Shown here: positions 34,018 through 42,998 of the stretch, piece after piece | Layout of the letters: every line of letters begins with the position of its first letter | Position numbering within the stretch: the first letter of the stretch is position 1 | DNA from: DATKUK01 sp035530655 | Lineage (GTDB): Bacteria; Planctomycetota; Phycisphaerae; UBA1845; DATKUK01 | NCBI GenBank assembly: GCA_035530655.1 | Contig: DATKUK010000063.1 | Location: 1 to 64,000, forward strand | Direction: 5' to 3' | Length of the DNA: 64,000 nt | Translations under genes and position numbers: made by a program | Notes under the pieces: generated by a model | The model's input: the letters and a program-made list of their open reading frames with translations, nothing else | Databases searched by the model: none | Told to the model about the DNA's origin: nothing

Positions 34018-34968
34018 ATGAGCATGATGCGAAGCTTTCGGTTGGCGGTGGCCCAGTTTGAGCCCGTGGTTGCGGACAGGAAAGCCAACCTGGTCAAGAT
34101 TGCCGAGTTGACGGCGCAGGCGGCCAGGCAGGGGGCACACGTGGTGTGTTTCCAGGAGCAGGCGGTCTGCGGCTATCAGTTCCGCGATCCGGACCACGAG
34201 AAGATCGGGACGATTGAGGGCGACGCCGGGCGCATCTCGCCGGCATGGGGGGTGGTAGCCGACTGGCAGTACGAGATGGCTGAGCCCGTGCCGGAGGGCC
34301 CGACCACGCAGGAGTTGGTGCGAATCGCGCGCGAGAACAACGTGGTGGTCACGGCCGGGATGCACGAGCTTGCCGAGAGCAACGACGTGTTCAACGCCTA
34401 TCTGTTGGTGGGACCGAATGGGCTGATCGGGCGCTATCACAAGGTGCATCTGGTTCCCGGGGGCGAGCACGTGTACTTCAAGGCGGGGCAGGGGTTTCCG
34501 GTGCACGATATCGGGCCGTGCCGGGCGGGGACGTTGATCTGCTACGACAACCACCATCCCGAGGCCCATCGGATTCTGGCGCTGAAAGGCGCGCACCTGA
34601 TTCTCATGCCGCACGTGACGACCGGGCGGAACCTCTGGAAAGAGTTGAGCATCCCCGACGCGCAGCAGCAGGCGCGTAATTGGATTCTGACGTGGCTGCG
34701 GGCGCGGGCGTTCGACAATGCGGTCTACTGCGCGTTCGTCAATCAGGGCAGCAACAGCGGCGAGGACGCCTTGGGGTGCTCGATGGTGGTCAATCCGGAC
34801 GGGCACGTGATCGCGCAAACGACCAAGACCGGCGAGGACTTGGCGGTGGCCGACATCGACGCCGACCTGTTCTATACAGTGCGGCGCCGGACTCATCACT
34901 ATCAGCGCTATCGCCGGCCGGAGTTGTACGGCCCGCTGACCGATCCGACGTTCGGAGCCGAGTGGTGA
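34018..34968 (+). CDS. Carbon-nitrogen hydrolase (nitrilase superfamily)
   Basis: 316 residues; ATG 34018 lies eight bases after GGAGG (34005-34009). The Glu-Lys-Cys triad is visible: Glu in CFQEQAVCGY, Lys in RYHKVHLVPGGE and Cys in LICYDNHHPEAHR. Cytoplasmic amidase or N-carbamoylase-type activity is likely; the substrate is undetermined. Stands alone, followed by a hairpin at 34981. Confidence 0.88.
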   Translation: MSMMRSFRLAVAQFEPVVADRKANLVKIAELTAQAARQGAHVVCFQEQAVCGYQFRDPDHEKIGTIEGDAGRISPAWGVVADWQYEMAEPVPEGPTTQELVRIARENNVVVTAGMHELAESNDVFNAYLLVGPNGLIGRYHKVHLVPGGEHVYFKAGQGFPVHDIGPCRAGTLICYDNHHPEAHRILALKGAHLILMPHVTTGRNLWKELSIPDAQQQARNWILTWLRARAFDNAVYCAFVNQGSNSGEDALGCSMVVNPDGHVIAQTTKTGEDLAVADIDADLFYTVRRRTHHYQRYRRPELYGPLTDPTFGAEW

Positions 34969-34980
34969 AATTGGATGCTG

Positions 34981-35000
34981 CGCCGCCTTCGCGGGCGGCG
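34981..35000 (+). terminator. Terminator-like hairpin after the nitrilase gene
   Basis: CGCCGCC (34981-34987) pairs with GGCGGCG (34994-35000) around ttcgcg. It is followed by 'atcaattagattg', only weakly T-rich. Located 12 bp after the stop. Confidence 0.4.
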
Positions 35001-35010
35001 ATCAATTAGA

Positions 35011-35039
35011 TTGTGCGACCATCACGTCAGCGTTAAACT
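35011..35039 (+). promoter_or_regulatory. Candidate promoter of the sigma-factor gene
   Basis: TTGTGC (35011-35016), 17-base spacer, TAAACT (35034-35039). Expected start near 35046. Confidence 0.35.
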
Positions 35040-35078
35040 GCTTCTGGTATCGGCTGCTGCGATTCAATACTGCTATCT

Positions 35079-35717
35079 GTGGACTCACCCATGGGAACGG
35101 CAGTTGAGAAGCTGCTGAAGCAGGCTCAGGCCGGCGATCGTGTTGCGTTGGGTCGTCTGCTTGTGGCGTACGACCAGCGTCTGCGCCGATACCTCTCACA
35201 GCGTATCAGCGCCAACTTTAGGGCTACTGTGTCGGTGGACGATCTGCTACAGGACACCTACACCGAAGCGTATAGTCATATCGATCGGTTTGACTACCGG
35301 GGTGCGAATTCCTTTTACCACTGGCTGGCCAAGATCGCCGACCACAAGCTACTGGATGCCGTCAAGTCGCAACGGGCGGCCAAACGTATGCCGGCAGGCG
35401 GCGTTCGACGCATCGGCGAGGACCGCTCGGAATCCCTACTCGGTCTGGTGCGGCTGATCGATTCGAAGGGCAAGACTCCCAGCAAGGTTGTGGCACGGCG
35501 GGAAGCTGTGCGGGAAATGCAGGTGGCTCTGGCGTCGTTGCCGGAGGACTGCCGGCGCGCTGTCTGGCTGCGTCACATCGAAGGCAGGCCCGCGCGAGAG
35601 GTAGCGGGTCTTCTGGGCAGGACGGAGCACGCCGTTCACCAGCTCTGCTATCGCGGTCTGCTGCGGCTGCGGGAGGCGATGGGCACACGGGGCAAGTTCT
35701 TGAGCGATTCCTGGTGA
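35079..35717 (+). CDS. ECF-type RNA polymerase sigma factor
   Basis: 212 residues from GTG 35079 (or 208 from ATG 35091; neither has a clear ribosome site). Sigma region 2 shows VDDLLQDTYTEAYSHIDRF; region 4 shows LPEDCRRAVWLRHIEGRPAREVAGLLGRTEHAVHQ, a helix-turn-helix. The spacing resembles the planctomycete group of ECF factors encoded beside Ser/Thr kinases, where phosphorylation rather than an anti-sigma factor is thought to control activity. The kinase gene follows 129 bp downstream and no anti-sigma gene is seen. Confidence 0.88.
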   Translation: MDSPMGTAVEKLLKQAQAGDRVALGRLLVAYDQRLRRYLSQRISANFRATVSVDDLLQDTYTEAYSHIDRFDYRGANSFYHWLAKIADHKLLDAVKSQRAAKRMPAGGVRRIGEDRSESLLGLVRLIDSKGKTPSKVVARREAVREMQVALASLPEDCRRAVWLRHIEGRPAREVAGLLGRTEHAVHQLCYRGLLRLREAMGTRGKFLSDSW

Positions 35718-35846
35718 TCGCCACGGTGCCGACGCTTTTTCTGTGCATTTCAGCGTGAACTGCCGTACGGTTTGTCGTTGATTGACAGTAGAGGGAAGGC
35801 CAGCGCGGGGGTTGGATGGACCGCTGCAATACGTTGGAGGTGGCCG

Positions 35847-38800
35847 ATGGTCGAGGCGGGCGGGCAGGACCATGAAAGCGAGCGGGATCGGACGAAGCGT
35901 CTTCAGCGGGTGTTGGATGACGTTCTGCGTCTCCGGGCCGCCGGTGAGGCGTTACCTGACGACGTGGTGGCGGCCGAGCATCCGGACCTGATGCCGGAGC
36001 TAGGCGAGCGTCTAAAGGCTCTGCACGTGATCGAGCAGGCCCAGTGGCGGGCCAACGGCAATGCCAACGGGTCCTCCGCCGACGCCGATCATATCCAAGG
36101 CCGCTGCCCCAAGTGCAGCGGCCACTGGCGTGTCCGCGCCAGCCAGGCCGGCCGGCGTTTCCGTTGCAGGAAGTGTGGGGCGACGTTCACGGCCGACGCC
36201 CCGTCGCACACGTCGAACCCAGCCACCGACGGGCAGGCCGCGCAGGGGCAACACGTGACGATCCCGGGCTATCAGATTGAATCAGAATTAGGTCGGGGTG
36301 GGATGGGTCGGGTGTACCTGGCGCGGGAATTGGCGACCAAGCGCCAGGTGGCGTTGAAGGTGATGTTGGAGGATCGCTATGCGGACGAGCGACACCGCCA
36401 GCGGTTCGAGCGTGAGGTCGCCATCGCCGCGTCATTGGAGCATCCGCACATCGCCCGGCTGTACGCCTCGGGGCTGTACGAGGGTCACCACTGGTTCGCG
36501 ATGGAGTACGTGCCCGGGGCGGCGTTGGATGAGCACATCGCTGAGGCGCAGCTTGGCCTGAGGGACATCCTTAGCCTGTTCGTGCCAATCTGCCAGGCCG
36601 TTGGTCACGCTCATCAGCGAGGCGTGATCCACCGGGACCTCAAGCCGTCGAACGTGCTGATTGGCCAGGACGGCCAGCCGCGCGTAGTGGACTTTGGGTT
36701 GGCCAAGTCGTTCGCCCAGAATCGAGACGACATGAACATCTCGATCGAGGGGGAGATCGCGGGCACCCCGGCGTACATGTCACCGGAGCAGGCGGCTGGC
36801 CGCACAGACCAGTTGGACACCCGAACGGATGTGTACAGTCTGGGTGTCATGCTCTACCGGCTGGTCACGGGGCAATCACCGCACGATCTGAGCGGCACGC
36901 AGTACGAGGTGTTATCTCGGATCGCCGAGCAGGATGTCCGTCGGCCCAGGCAGCTCAGCAAACGGGTGGACGCGGAGTTGGAGGCTGTGCTGCTCAAGGC
37001 GCTGGCGCACGAGCCGGATGAGCGATACGGTACGGCAGCCGAGCTGGGAGGCGATATCGAGAACTACCTCGGGGGTGAGCCGTTGACGGCCAGGAGGGCG
37101 ACGACGGGGTACTTCCTGCGCAAGAAGCTGCGGAAATACCGTGTGCAGGCGGGTGTGGCGGCGACCGTGTTGGTGGCCCTCGTTGGGACGGGTTTGACTG
37201 GTTACGGCAAGGTCATCCAGGAACGTACCAAGGTTCGGATTGCCGAGCAAGAGGCGGCGCTTCACGCCCGGGCGGCGGAACTGGCCCGAGCCGAGGGCGT
37301 GCAGGCCAGCGAGCAGGCCGACGCCGAGGCGGCCAAAGCCCAGTGGGCGCGCCTGGAGGCGTTGGTCCTCGGCGAGAAGGAGGAAGAAGCTCGCGCTGCC
37401 CTGCGCGCCTTGCGGGACCAGTACGTAGTGGCACAAGCGGAAGCGGGGAGGGTGGACCAGCTGGAGCAAGATCTGGCGGCGGTGAAGGCCCAGATCGCTG
37501 GGCTGAAAACGGGGCAGCCAGCCAGGCGCGTGCTGTACGTCAGCGCGTCGGCTCGCGGGGCAGGCACGGGCGTGCGTTGGGCAGATGCCTACACGGACCT
37601 TCAGGATGCTTTGAAGGCGGCCAAGCCTGGCACGGAGATCTGGGTGGCGACGGGTGTCTACAGACCGGACCGAGGCACGGGCGATCGGCTGGCGACGTTC
37701 GAGTTGAGGAGGGATGTGGCGATGTACGGCGGGTTTGCTGGCCGCGAGACGCATCGCGAGCAGCGTGACTGGCGAGCGAACCAAACGGTGCTCAATGGGG
37801 ATCTGGCGGGCAACGATGGGCCGGATTTCGCCGGCAATGCCGAGAACAGTTACCACGTGGTTACAGGCAAAGGGGTGAACGCAGCAACAGTGCTTGATGG
37901 GTTTCTGGTGGAAGGAGGAAACGCGAACGGGGGTGCACCGCTTGATCATGGGGGCGGTCTCTATAACAACAGCAGCAGCCCGACGGTGACCAACTGCGTG
38001 TTCTCCAAGTGCTGGGCAAAGGCCGGCGGCGGTGGCATCGGAAATATGGATAAAAGCGGGCCGAAAATTGTGGAGTGTGTCTTTACCGAGAACTTCGGCG
38101 GCTGGGGAGGAGGCGGTATGGCCAACGCTCAGGATAGCAACGTGACCGTGGCTCGGTGTTGGTTCGTGAGGAACAGAGCAGGCAATGAAGGTGGCGCCGT
38201 AATCAACGGCCAAAGTCCTGTTGAACTCGTGAACTGCCTGTTTATCGCGAACCAGGCTTTACGCGGCGGTGCCCTCAAGAACGGCGGCTCTGAAACGCGT
38301 GTCGTCAACTGCGTTTTGAGCGGCAACCGTGCGGGCACGGGCGGGGGGGTCATCAGTTCCTACGGGAGCGCACTGCGTTTGACCAACTGCTCTTTTTTCT
38401 GCAACTCGGCAACCAATGGTTCGGCGGCCGCCTGCGTTTCAAACGGCCCGAACAGAAGCGGGCTTACGGTGGAGAACTGCGTCTTGTGGGATGGCGGCAA
38501 CGAGATCTGGAGCGATGAGGCGTCTGACACGATGGTTACCAAGAGCTGTGTCCAAGGATGGATGAGAGGCGGCTCCGGGAACATCAGGGACGATCCAATG
38601 TTTGTCGATGCCGACGGGGCAGACGACACGCCTGGCACGGAGGACGACGATTTGCGGCTGCACGCTGGCTCGCCGTGCATCAACTCGGGCGACAAAGTCT
38701 ACCTCCCATCTGACACTACGGACCAGGATGCCGACGATGATCGATCCGAGCCGCTTCCCCAGGACCTCCAAGGCCGTGCCCGCATGGCTAATGGCATGGT

Positions 38801-40310
38801 GGACATGGGCGCCTACGAAACCGAGATTGCCGGTGAGGGCGTGTCGCCGATCGTGGTCGGGTATGACACCACACGGATCTTCGCCCCGCTGCGTCCGGAC
38901 GGGACGGTTGACTACCTGGCAGCAGTGAACCGGCGCTTCAGTGAAGGCGTAACACCGAGCAACAATGCCGTGGTATTGCTGTTTGAGGCCTTCGGCGTTT
39001 CCGGACAAGCGTCATGGATCGGCGACGAAATCCGGGACAGGGCCCTCGAGCGCCTGGGCATCACCGCCCCGACCAACCGGCAGTACTTCGTGCCTCTCAA
39101 GGGATACCCGGGCGTCGATCCGGCGGATGAGCAGGCGGTGTTGGACGGACCTTGGCAGCGGGCGCAACATCCGGCGGTCGTCGAATGGCTGGCCCGAAAC
39201 ACTACACCCCTGTCACTAATAGTCGAGGCAGCCGGTCGGCCTCGTTACTACTGCCCCCTGCTGACTCCGGGGCAAGACGACCCGACGGTTAGTGCGCTCC
39301 TCCCGGACCTAGCCAGAATAAGATGGTCAGCCAAGGGCCTGACGATACGCGCGAATCTGGCGATCACCGAAAAGCGGTTTGAAGAAGCTTGGCGAGACAT
39401 TATGGCGACGTACCGGCTTGGTGCCCTGCTAACGGAGGCGCCGACACTGGTCGACCGATTGACTGGGGTCGCGGTGGCTCGCTTGGCATGCGAGACCACG
39501 TGGCAGATGGCTACGTCGCGCCGCTTGTCGTCAGAGGATTCACGTCAGATGCTGCAAGACCTTACCGCCCTGCCGCCGGCGGCAACGGCTGTCTCGTCCG
39601 CGGACATCCTGGTCTATGGCGAGCGTCTCTGGAATCTGGATGCTGTTGTGTACTTGTCGCGGCATCCACGGGAACTGCCCACGCTCTTCGGGTACACATC
39701 TTCAATAGATGCGGATAAGGATCCGGCAAGTACGGACGGGGCCGATCCGAGGGCTCGTCTGGCGATCCAGGGCCTCGAGTCGGGCAAGATCGACTGCAAT
39801 GCGGTGTTGCGGCGGGTCAATCGGCTGTGGGACAAGATGGCCGAGGTCTGGGTCAAGCCTCCCGCCCAGCCCGGCCCGGCGGGCGAGAAGGTTGAACAGG
39901 AGTTGATACAGCTTAAGGAATCGACCACGCGCCTGCCCGATCCGGACTCGCCAGAGGACCTGACGGAGTGGTTTGCGGCCTTGTTCCTGTCGATCTATAC
40001 CCCGAACCTGTTGCGAGCCGGAACAGTTATAAACTCGGGAGCCTCCACTCGGGACCTAGCGGTCCTGTCGGTCGCGCTGGCGGCGTATCGGGCTGAGCGC
40101 GGAGGGTATCCGACGCGTCTAGCTGCGCTGGCGCCGGACTTCGTATTCAAGGTTCCCCTCGACATCTGCAGCGGCAAGCCGTACGTCTATAAGCAGACCG
40201 GCGAGGGCTACATTCTGTACGCCGTCGGCATTAACATGAAGGACGACGGCGGGCGGACCAAAGACGAAGGCGGCGACGATATTGTGGTTAGAGCTCCGTT
40301 CAAATGGTAG
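35847..40310 (+). CDS. Receptor-type Ser/Thr protein kinase with extracytoplasmic beta-helix domain
   Basis: 1,487 residues from ATG 35847, six bases after GGAGG (35836-35840). Order: N-terminal segment; zinc-ribbon-like CPKC...CRKC (about 86-110); PknB-type kinase (142-410) with GRGGMGRVYLA, HRDLKPSNVL, VDFGLAKS and GTPAYMSPEQ; one membrane helix (about 432-455); Ala/Glu-rich coiled coil (460-555); a right-handed beta-helix (pectin-lyase-like) domain (about 561-985) with repeated 'NC(V/L)F' turns and ending VDMGAYETE; and a C-terminal ~500 residues of unknown type that close with a pseudopilin-like segment (AAYRAERGGYPTRLAALAPD). Probably senses a surface or polysaccharide cue and phosphorylates the sigma factor or FHA partner beside it. 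Confidence 0.88.
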   Translation: MVEAGGQDHESERDRTKRLQRVLDDVLRLRAAGEALPDDVVAAEHPDLMPELGERLKALHVIEQAQWRANGNANGSSADADHIQGRCPKCSGHWRVRASQAGRRFRCRKCGATFTADAPSHTSNPATDGQAAQGQHVTIPGYQIESELGRGGMGRVYLARELATKRQVALKVMLEDRYADERHRQRFEREVAIAASLEHPHIARLYASGLYEGHHWFAMEYVPGAALDEHIAEAQLGLRDILSLFVPICQAVGHAHQRGVIHRDLKPSNVLIGQDGQPRVVDFGLAKSFAQNRDDMNISIEGEIAGTPAYMSPEQAAGRTDQLDTRTDVYSLGVMLYRLVTGQSPHDLSGTQYEVLSRIAEQDVRRPRQLSKRVDAELEAVLLKALAHEPDERYGTAAELGGDIENYLGGEPLTARRATTGYFLRKKLRKYRVQAGVAATVLVALVGTGLTGYGKVIQERTKVRIAEQEAALHARAAELARAEGVQASEQADAEAAKAQWARLEALVLGEKEEEARAALRALRDQYVVAQAEAGRVDQLEQDLAAVKAQIAGLKTGQPARRVLYVSASARGAGTGVRWADAYTDLQDALKAAKPGTEIWVATGVYRPDRGTGDRLATFELRRDVAMYGGFAGRETHREQRDWRANQTVLNGDLAGNDGPDFAGNAENSYHVVTGKGVNAATVLDGFLVEGGNANGGAPLDHGGGLYNNSSSPTVTNCVFSKCWAKAGGGGIGNMDKSGPKIVECVFTENFGGWGGGGMANAQDSNVTVARCWFVRNRAGNEGGAVINGQSPVELVNCLFIANQALRGGALKNGGSETRVVNCVLSGNRAGTGGGVISSYGSALRLTNCSFFCNSATNGSAAACVSNGPNRSGLTVENCVLWDGGNEIWSDEASDTMVTKSCVQGWMRGGSGNIRDDPMFVDADGADDTPGTEDDDLRLHAGSPCINSGDKVYLPSDTTDQDADDDRSEPLPQDLQGRARMANGMVDMGAYETEIAGEGVSPIVVGYDTTRIFAPLRPDGTVDYLAAVNRRFSEGVTPSNNAVVLLFEAFGVSGQASWIGDEIRDRALERLGITAPTNRQYFVPLKGYPGVDPADEQAVLDGPWQRAQHPAVVEWLARNTTPLSLIVEAAGRPRYYCPLLTPGQDDPTVSALLPDLARIRWSAKGLTIRANLAITEKRFEEAWRDIMATYRLGALLTEAPTLVDRLTGVAVARLACETTWQMATSRRLSSEDSRQMLQDLTALPPAATAVSSADILVYGERLWNLDAVVYLSRHPRELPTLFGYTSSIDADKDPASTDGADPRARLAIQGLESGKIDCNAVLRRVNRLWDKMAEVWVKPPAQPGPAGEKVEQELIQLKESTTRLPDPDSPEDLTEWFAALFLSIYTPNLLRAGTVINSGASTRDLAVLSVALAAYRAERGGYPTRLAALAPDFVFKVPLDICSGKPYVYKQTGEGYILYAVGINMKDDGGRTKDEGGDDIVVRAPFKW

Positions 40311-40368
40311 CGGCGAGCACGGGGGCTGAAGGTCGGCCGTCCACCACTGTGCGAATCGGGAGTTACGT

Positions 40369-42102
40369 GTGTCGGCCGCACTATTGACGATCGTTGACAA
40401 CGAAGGTGGCGTCCGCGAGACCCCGCTTGAGCCGGGCGGGACGGTGATCGGTCGAGGTCGGACCAGCGACGTCGTGCTCGACAGTCCCCGCGTGTCGCGG
40501 CACCACGCTCGCATCTTTGCCGATCCCTTCGGCCGCTGGATCATTGAGGACCTCGGCAGCCGCAACGGTGTGCGCATTGACGATCGGAGGGTCGAAGCCA
40601 GCGTCATCGAGCCGGGCCAGAAGGCGTACATCGGTCCATTCATGCTGATCGTGTCCGAGCCCTACCAGCGCCCGATCGCCCGTGACCCTTCGGCACCGGC
40701 AACCACGACCCTTGTCAACGGCCCGGCGACCGAGTCCGTCGAGCATGTGGACACCTCGCCCGATCAGCCGCTATCCCATCCCCGGCTGCGGCAGCTTAAC
40801 GAGATCACCGATCGGTTGGCCCGACTGACGAACCCGAAGGAGCTTTATCCAGAGCTGTGCCAGTGCCTGGCGCGGCGGCAGCAGTCGGCGGCCCTGGTTG
40901 TCCGGCTGCCGAACGCCACGCTACCACTCGCGGGGGCGGTGGAGATACTTGCCTGCCACCTGAGCGATGATCCCAGCGGCGGAAGCGCCACGCCCGAGGC
41001 ATCCAGCGTGCATCTATCCCGCCGTGTCCTTGAGGCCGTCCGCAGAGACAAAGGCGCTGTGATGGGCAGGAGTCGACACGCTACCGACGAGCAGATCAGC
41101 CTGACGCTGGTCGACGCCCGCCAACCGCGGGCCGTGCTCTGTGCGCCGATCACGGAGATGGCCGAAACCATGGACGTGATCTACTTGGACCTGCCGTGGG
41201 GCGAGACGCTAGGTGATGCCATGGACTTCGTCACGGCCGTTGCCCGGCAAGTGAACCTGACGCGGCAGAGTCTGCTGTTGGCCGAGGCAAGGGCCGAACG
41301 CCGTGTGCTTGACCATCAGTTGGCCGTGGCTCGGGAAATCCAGGGCAGATTAACGCCGACTGAGCCGAAGGACATTCCTGGCCTCGACGTCGCCATCCAC
41401 TACCAGCCGGCGATGTGGGTAGGAGGCGATTACTGCGACGTTTGGCAGTTGGGCGACGGGCGTGTTGCGTTTGCGGTCGGCGATGTGTCCGGCAAGGGGC
41501 TACCCGCGGCCATGGTGATGGCGAACCTGCAGGCGGCGTTACGGTCGGCTGTATCCTTGTGCCCGGACTTGCCGCGGGCGATTGCTCACGTCAATGGACA
41601 CCTCAGGCAAAGCGTGCCGGACCGCATGTTTGTTACTCTTTTCGTCGGTATTATTGACTGCGAGGACGGGACGCTTCGGTACGTTAATGCCGGTCATGAA
41701 GATGTTCTTGTGGTGCGCCCCCATGGCGCTGTGTCGGCCCTCGCGCGACCGCCGAGCCCGTTGCTTGGGGTCTTCGATGAGCCGTTTCAAGTGGGCATTG
41801 AGCAGATCGGCGCCGGTTCCGCGTTGGTCATGGTTACCGACGGGATCACCGAAGCGATGTCACCGACTTCCGATCTATTCGGACTCGACGGTGTAAAAAA
41901 GACGCTGGAGGCAGTCAGGCTTCGCAGCGCCCAGGAGATGGTGTCCGCTGTAACGAAGGCGACATCCAGCTTCCGCCACACGCGCCCCCAGCACGACGAT
42001 CTTACTGCCATGGCAATCGTCTACGGTGGTACGGCCGAACCAGAAATGGGTCCATCGCGCACGACAGGGACGCGGGCGACGGGCTCGCCGCCGCTGCCGT
42101 GA
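40369..42102 (+). CDS. FHA-domain SpoIIE/PP2C-type serine phosphatase
   Basis: 577 residues; GTG 40369 lies six bases after GGGAG. An N-terminal FHA domain (about 10-95: VIGRGRTSDVVL, SRHHARI, GSRNGVRI) binds phosphothreonine. A GAF-like middle (about 150-310) leads through a short coiled coil (AVAREIQGRLTP) to a PP2C/SpoIIE domain with GGDYCDVW, VGDVSGKGLPAAMVMA, NAGHED and TDGITEA, keeping the metal-binding Asp residues. It follows the kinase gene by 58 bp. It could read the kinase's phosphorylation through FHA and reverse it. Confidence 0.9.
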   Translation: MSAALLTIVDNEGGVRETPLEPGGTVIGRGRTSDVVLDSPRVSRHHARIFADPFGRWIIEDLGSRNGVRIDDRRVEASVIEPGQKAYIGPFMLIVSEPYQRPIARDPSAPATTTLVNGPATESVEHVDTSPDQPLSHPRLRQLNEITDRLARLTNPKELYPELCQCLARRQQSAALVVRLPNATLPLAGAVEILACHLSDDPSGGSATPEASSVHLSRRVLEAVRRDKGAVMGRSRHATDEQISLTLVDARQPRAVLCAPITEMAETMDVIYLDLPWGETLGDAMDFVTAVARQVNLTRQSLLLAEARAERRVLDHQLAVAREIQGRLTPTEPKDIPGLDVAIHYQPAMWVGGDYCDVWQLGDGRVAFAVGDVSGKGLPAAMVMANLQAALRSAVSLCPDLPRAIAHVNGHLRQSVPDRMFVTLFVGIIDCEDGTLRYVNAGHEDVLVVRPHGAVSALARPPSPLLGVFDEPFQVGIEQIGAGSALVMVTDGITEAMSPTSDLFGLDGVKKTLEAVRLRSAQEMVSAVTKATSSFRHTRPQHDDLTAMAIVYGGTAEPEMGPSRTTGTRATGSPPLP

Positions 42103-42461
42103 CACTATCCACTGCATAACGGGTGCCCTCAGATGCTGCCTCGTGCACGTGGCTGGGTGGTGACACGCCGCTTGAGGTCGGGTGTAGTTCTGGGAGACGA
42201 ACAAGGGCTCGTCAAGACATCGCCATTGGAGATAGCCAATTGCCGAGCTTGGCTGCATCACCGCGCCGAGACCATGTAGGCAAGAGGGTGTAATGCCGTG
42301 GGCTTTCCTGGACCGGCAAGACCAAGGAGTCCGACGCTAACCTGGCGGTATGAATGGACCGGCGTTTTCGAACATGCGTGGAAGCCCGTTTGAGGCGGAC
42401 GCTGAGGTGCCTGTTGAATACCCCGGCGCTTGCTGTTAGATTGCTCGGTTGAGGTACATGT
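42103..42461. other. 359-bp intergenic region
   Basis: Between the phosphatase and HIT genes. A 48-codon frame from about 42131 has no ribosome site. Apart from the promoter at 42414-42442 nothing recognisable was found; no terminator T-run is seen. Confidence 0.4.
42414..42442 (+). promoter_or_regulatory. Candidate promoter of the HIT-dGTPase operon
   Basis: TTGAAT (42414-42419), 17-base spacer, TAGATT (42437-42442). Expected start near 42449, only 13 nt before ATG 42462. Confidence 0.45.
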
Positions 42462-42998
42462 ATGTCGCAGAAGAATCTTTGGGCTCCGTGGCGGATGGAG
42501 TACATTCGTTCGCTGGAGGCTGAGCAGGCGGAGGGGTGCTTCCTTTGTCGTTATTGGTCAGCGCCTGAGGGGGGGGACCGGGAGAACCTGGTGGTCTGGC
42601 GTGGTGCGGCGACGATGGTCGTGCTGAATCGGTTTCCCTATAACAGCGGGCATGTCCTGGTGGCGCCGGCGGCGCATGTCGCGGATCTTGACGGTCTGGA
42701 CGGGTCTGGGCTGGTCGAACTGCTCGCCATGACGCGCGACGTGCAGCAACTGTTGAGCGACGTGGTGCGCCCGCAGGGCTTTAATGTGGGAATGAACTTT
42801 GGTCGCTGCGCCGGGGCGGGGTTGCCCGATCACATGCACATCCACGTCGTGCCGCGGTGGGAGGGCGACACGAATTTCATGGCGGTGCTTGGGCACGTCC
42901 GGGTGATTCCTGAGGCGCTCGAGAAGCTTTACGCCCTGCTGACGGAGCGCTCGGCGCAACTGAAGCTTCCGCGGGTGGAGCCCTTGCCTGGCCGATGA
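42462..42998 (+). CDS. HIT-family nucleotide hydrolase
   Basis: 178 residues. The histidine triad DHMHIHVVPRW (HxHxH) is intact; CFLCR near residue 26 is a zinc-binding remnant common in this subgroup. Likely hydrolyses or phosphorolyses dinucleoside polyphosphates such as Ap4A. GAGG precedes the ATG. Overlaps the dGTPase gene by 4 bp (ATGA), so the two are translationally coupled; both handle nucleotides. Confidence 0.9.
   Translation: MSQKNLWAPWRMEYIRSLEAEQAEGCFLCRYWSAPEGGDRENLVVWRGAATMVVLNRFPYNSGHVLVAPAAHVADLDGLDGSGLVELLAMTRDVQQLLSDVVRPQGFNVGMNFGRCAGAGLPDHMHIHVVPRWEGDTNFMAVLGHVRVIPEALEKLYALLTERSAQLKLPRVEPLPGR

Noticed and set aside
33727..34899. 390-codon minus-strand frame opposite the nitrilase gene
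   Set aside because: The plus strand carries the full Glu-Lys-Cys nitrilase triad and a good ribosome site; the minus frame is a shadow.
36912..38213. 433-codon minus-strand frame inside the kinase gene
   Set aside because: Kinase and beta-helix motifs on the plus strand explain this DNA; the minus frame has no recognisable domain.
42131..42277. 48-codon frame in the 42.1-42.46 kb gap
   Set aside because: No ribosome site and no conserved pattern; composition like non-coding DNA here.
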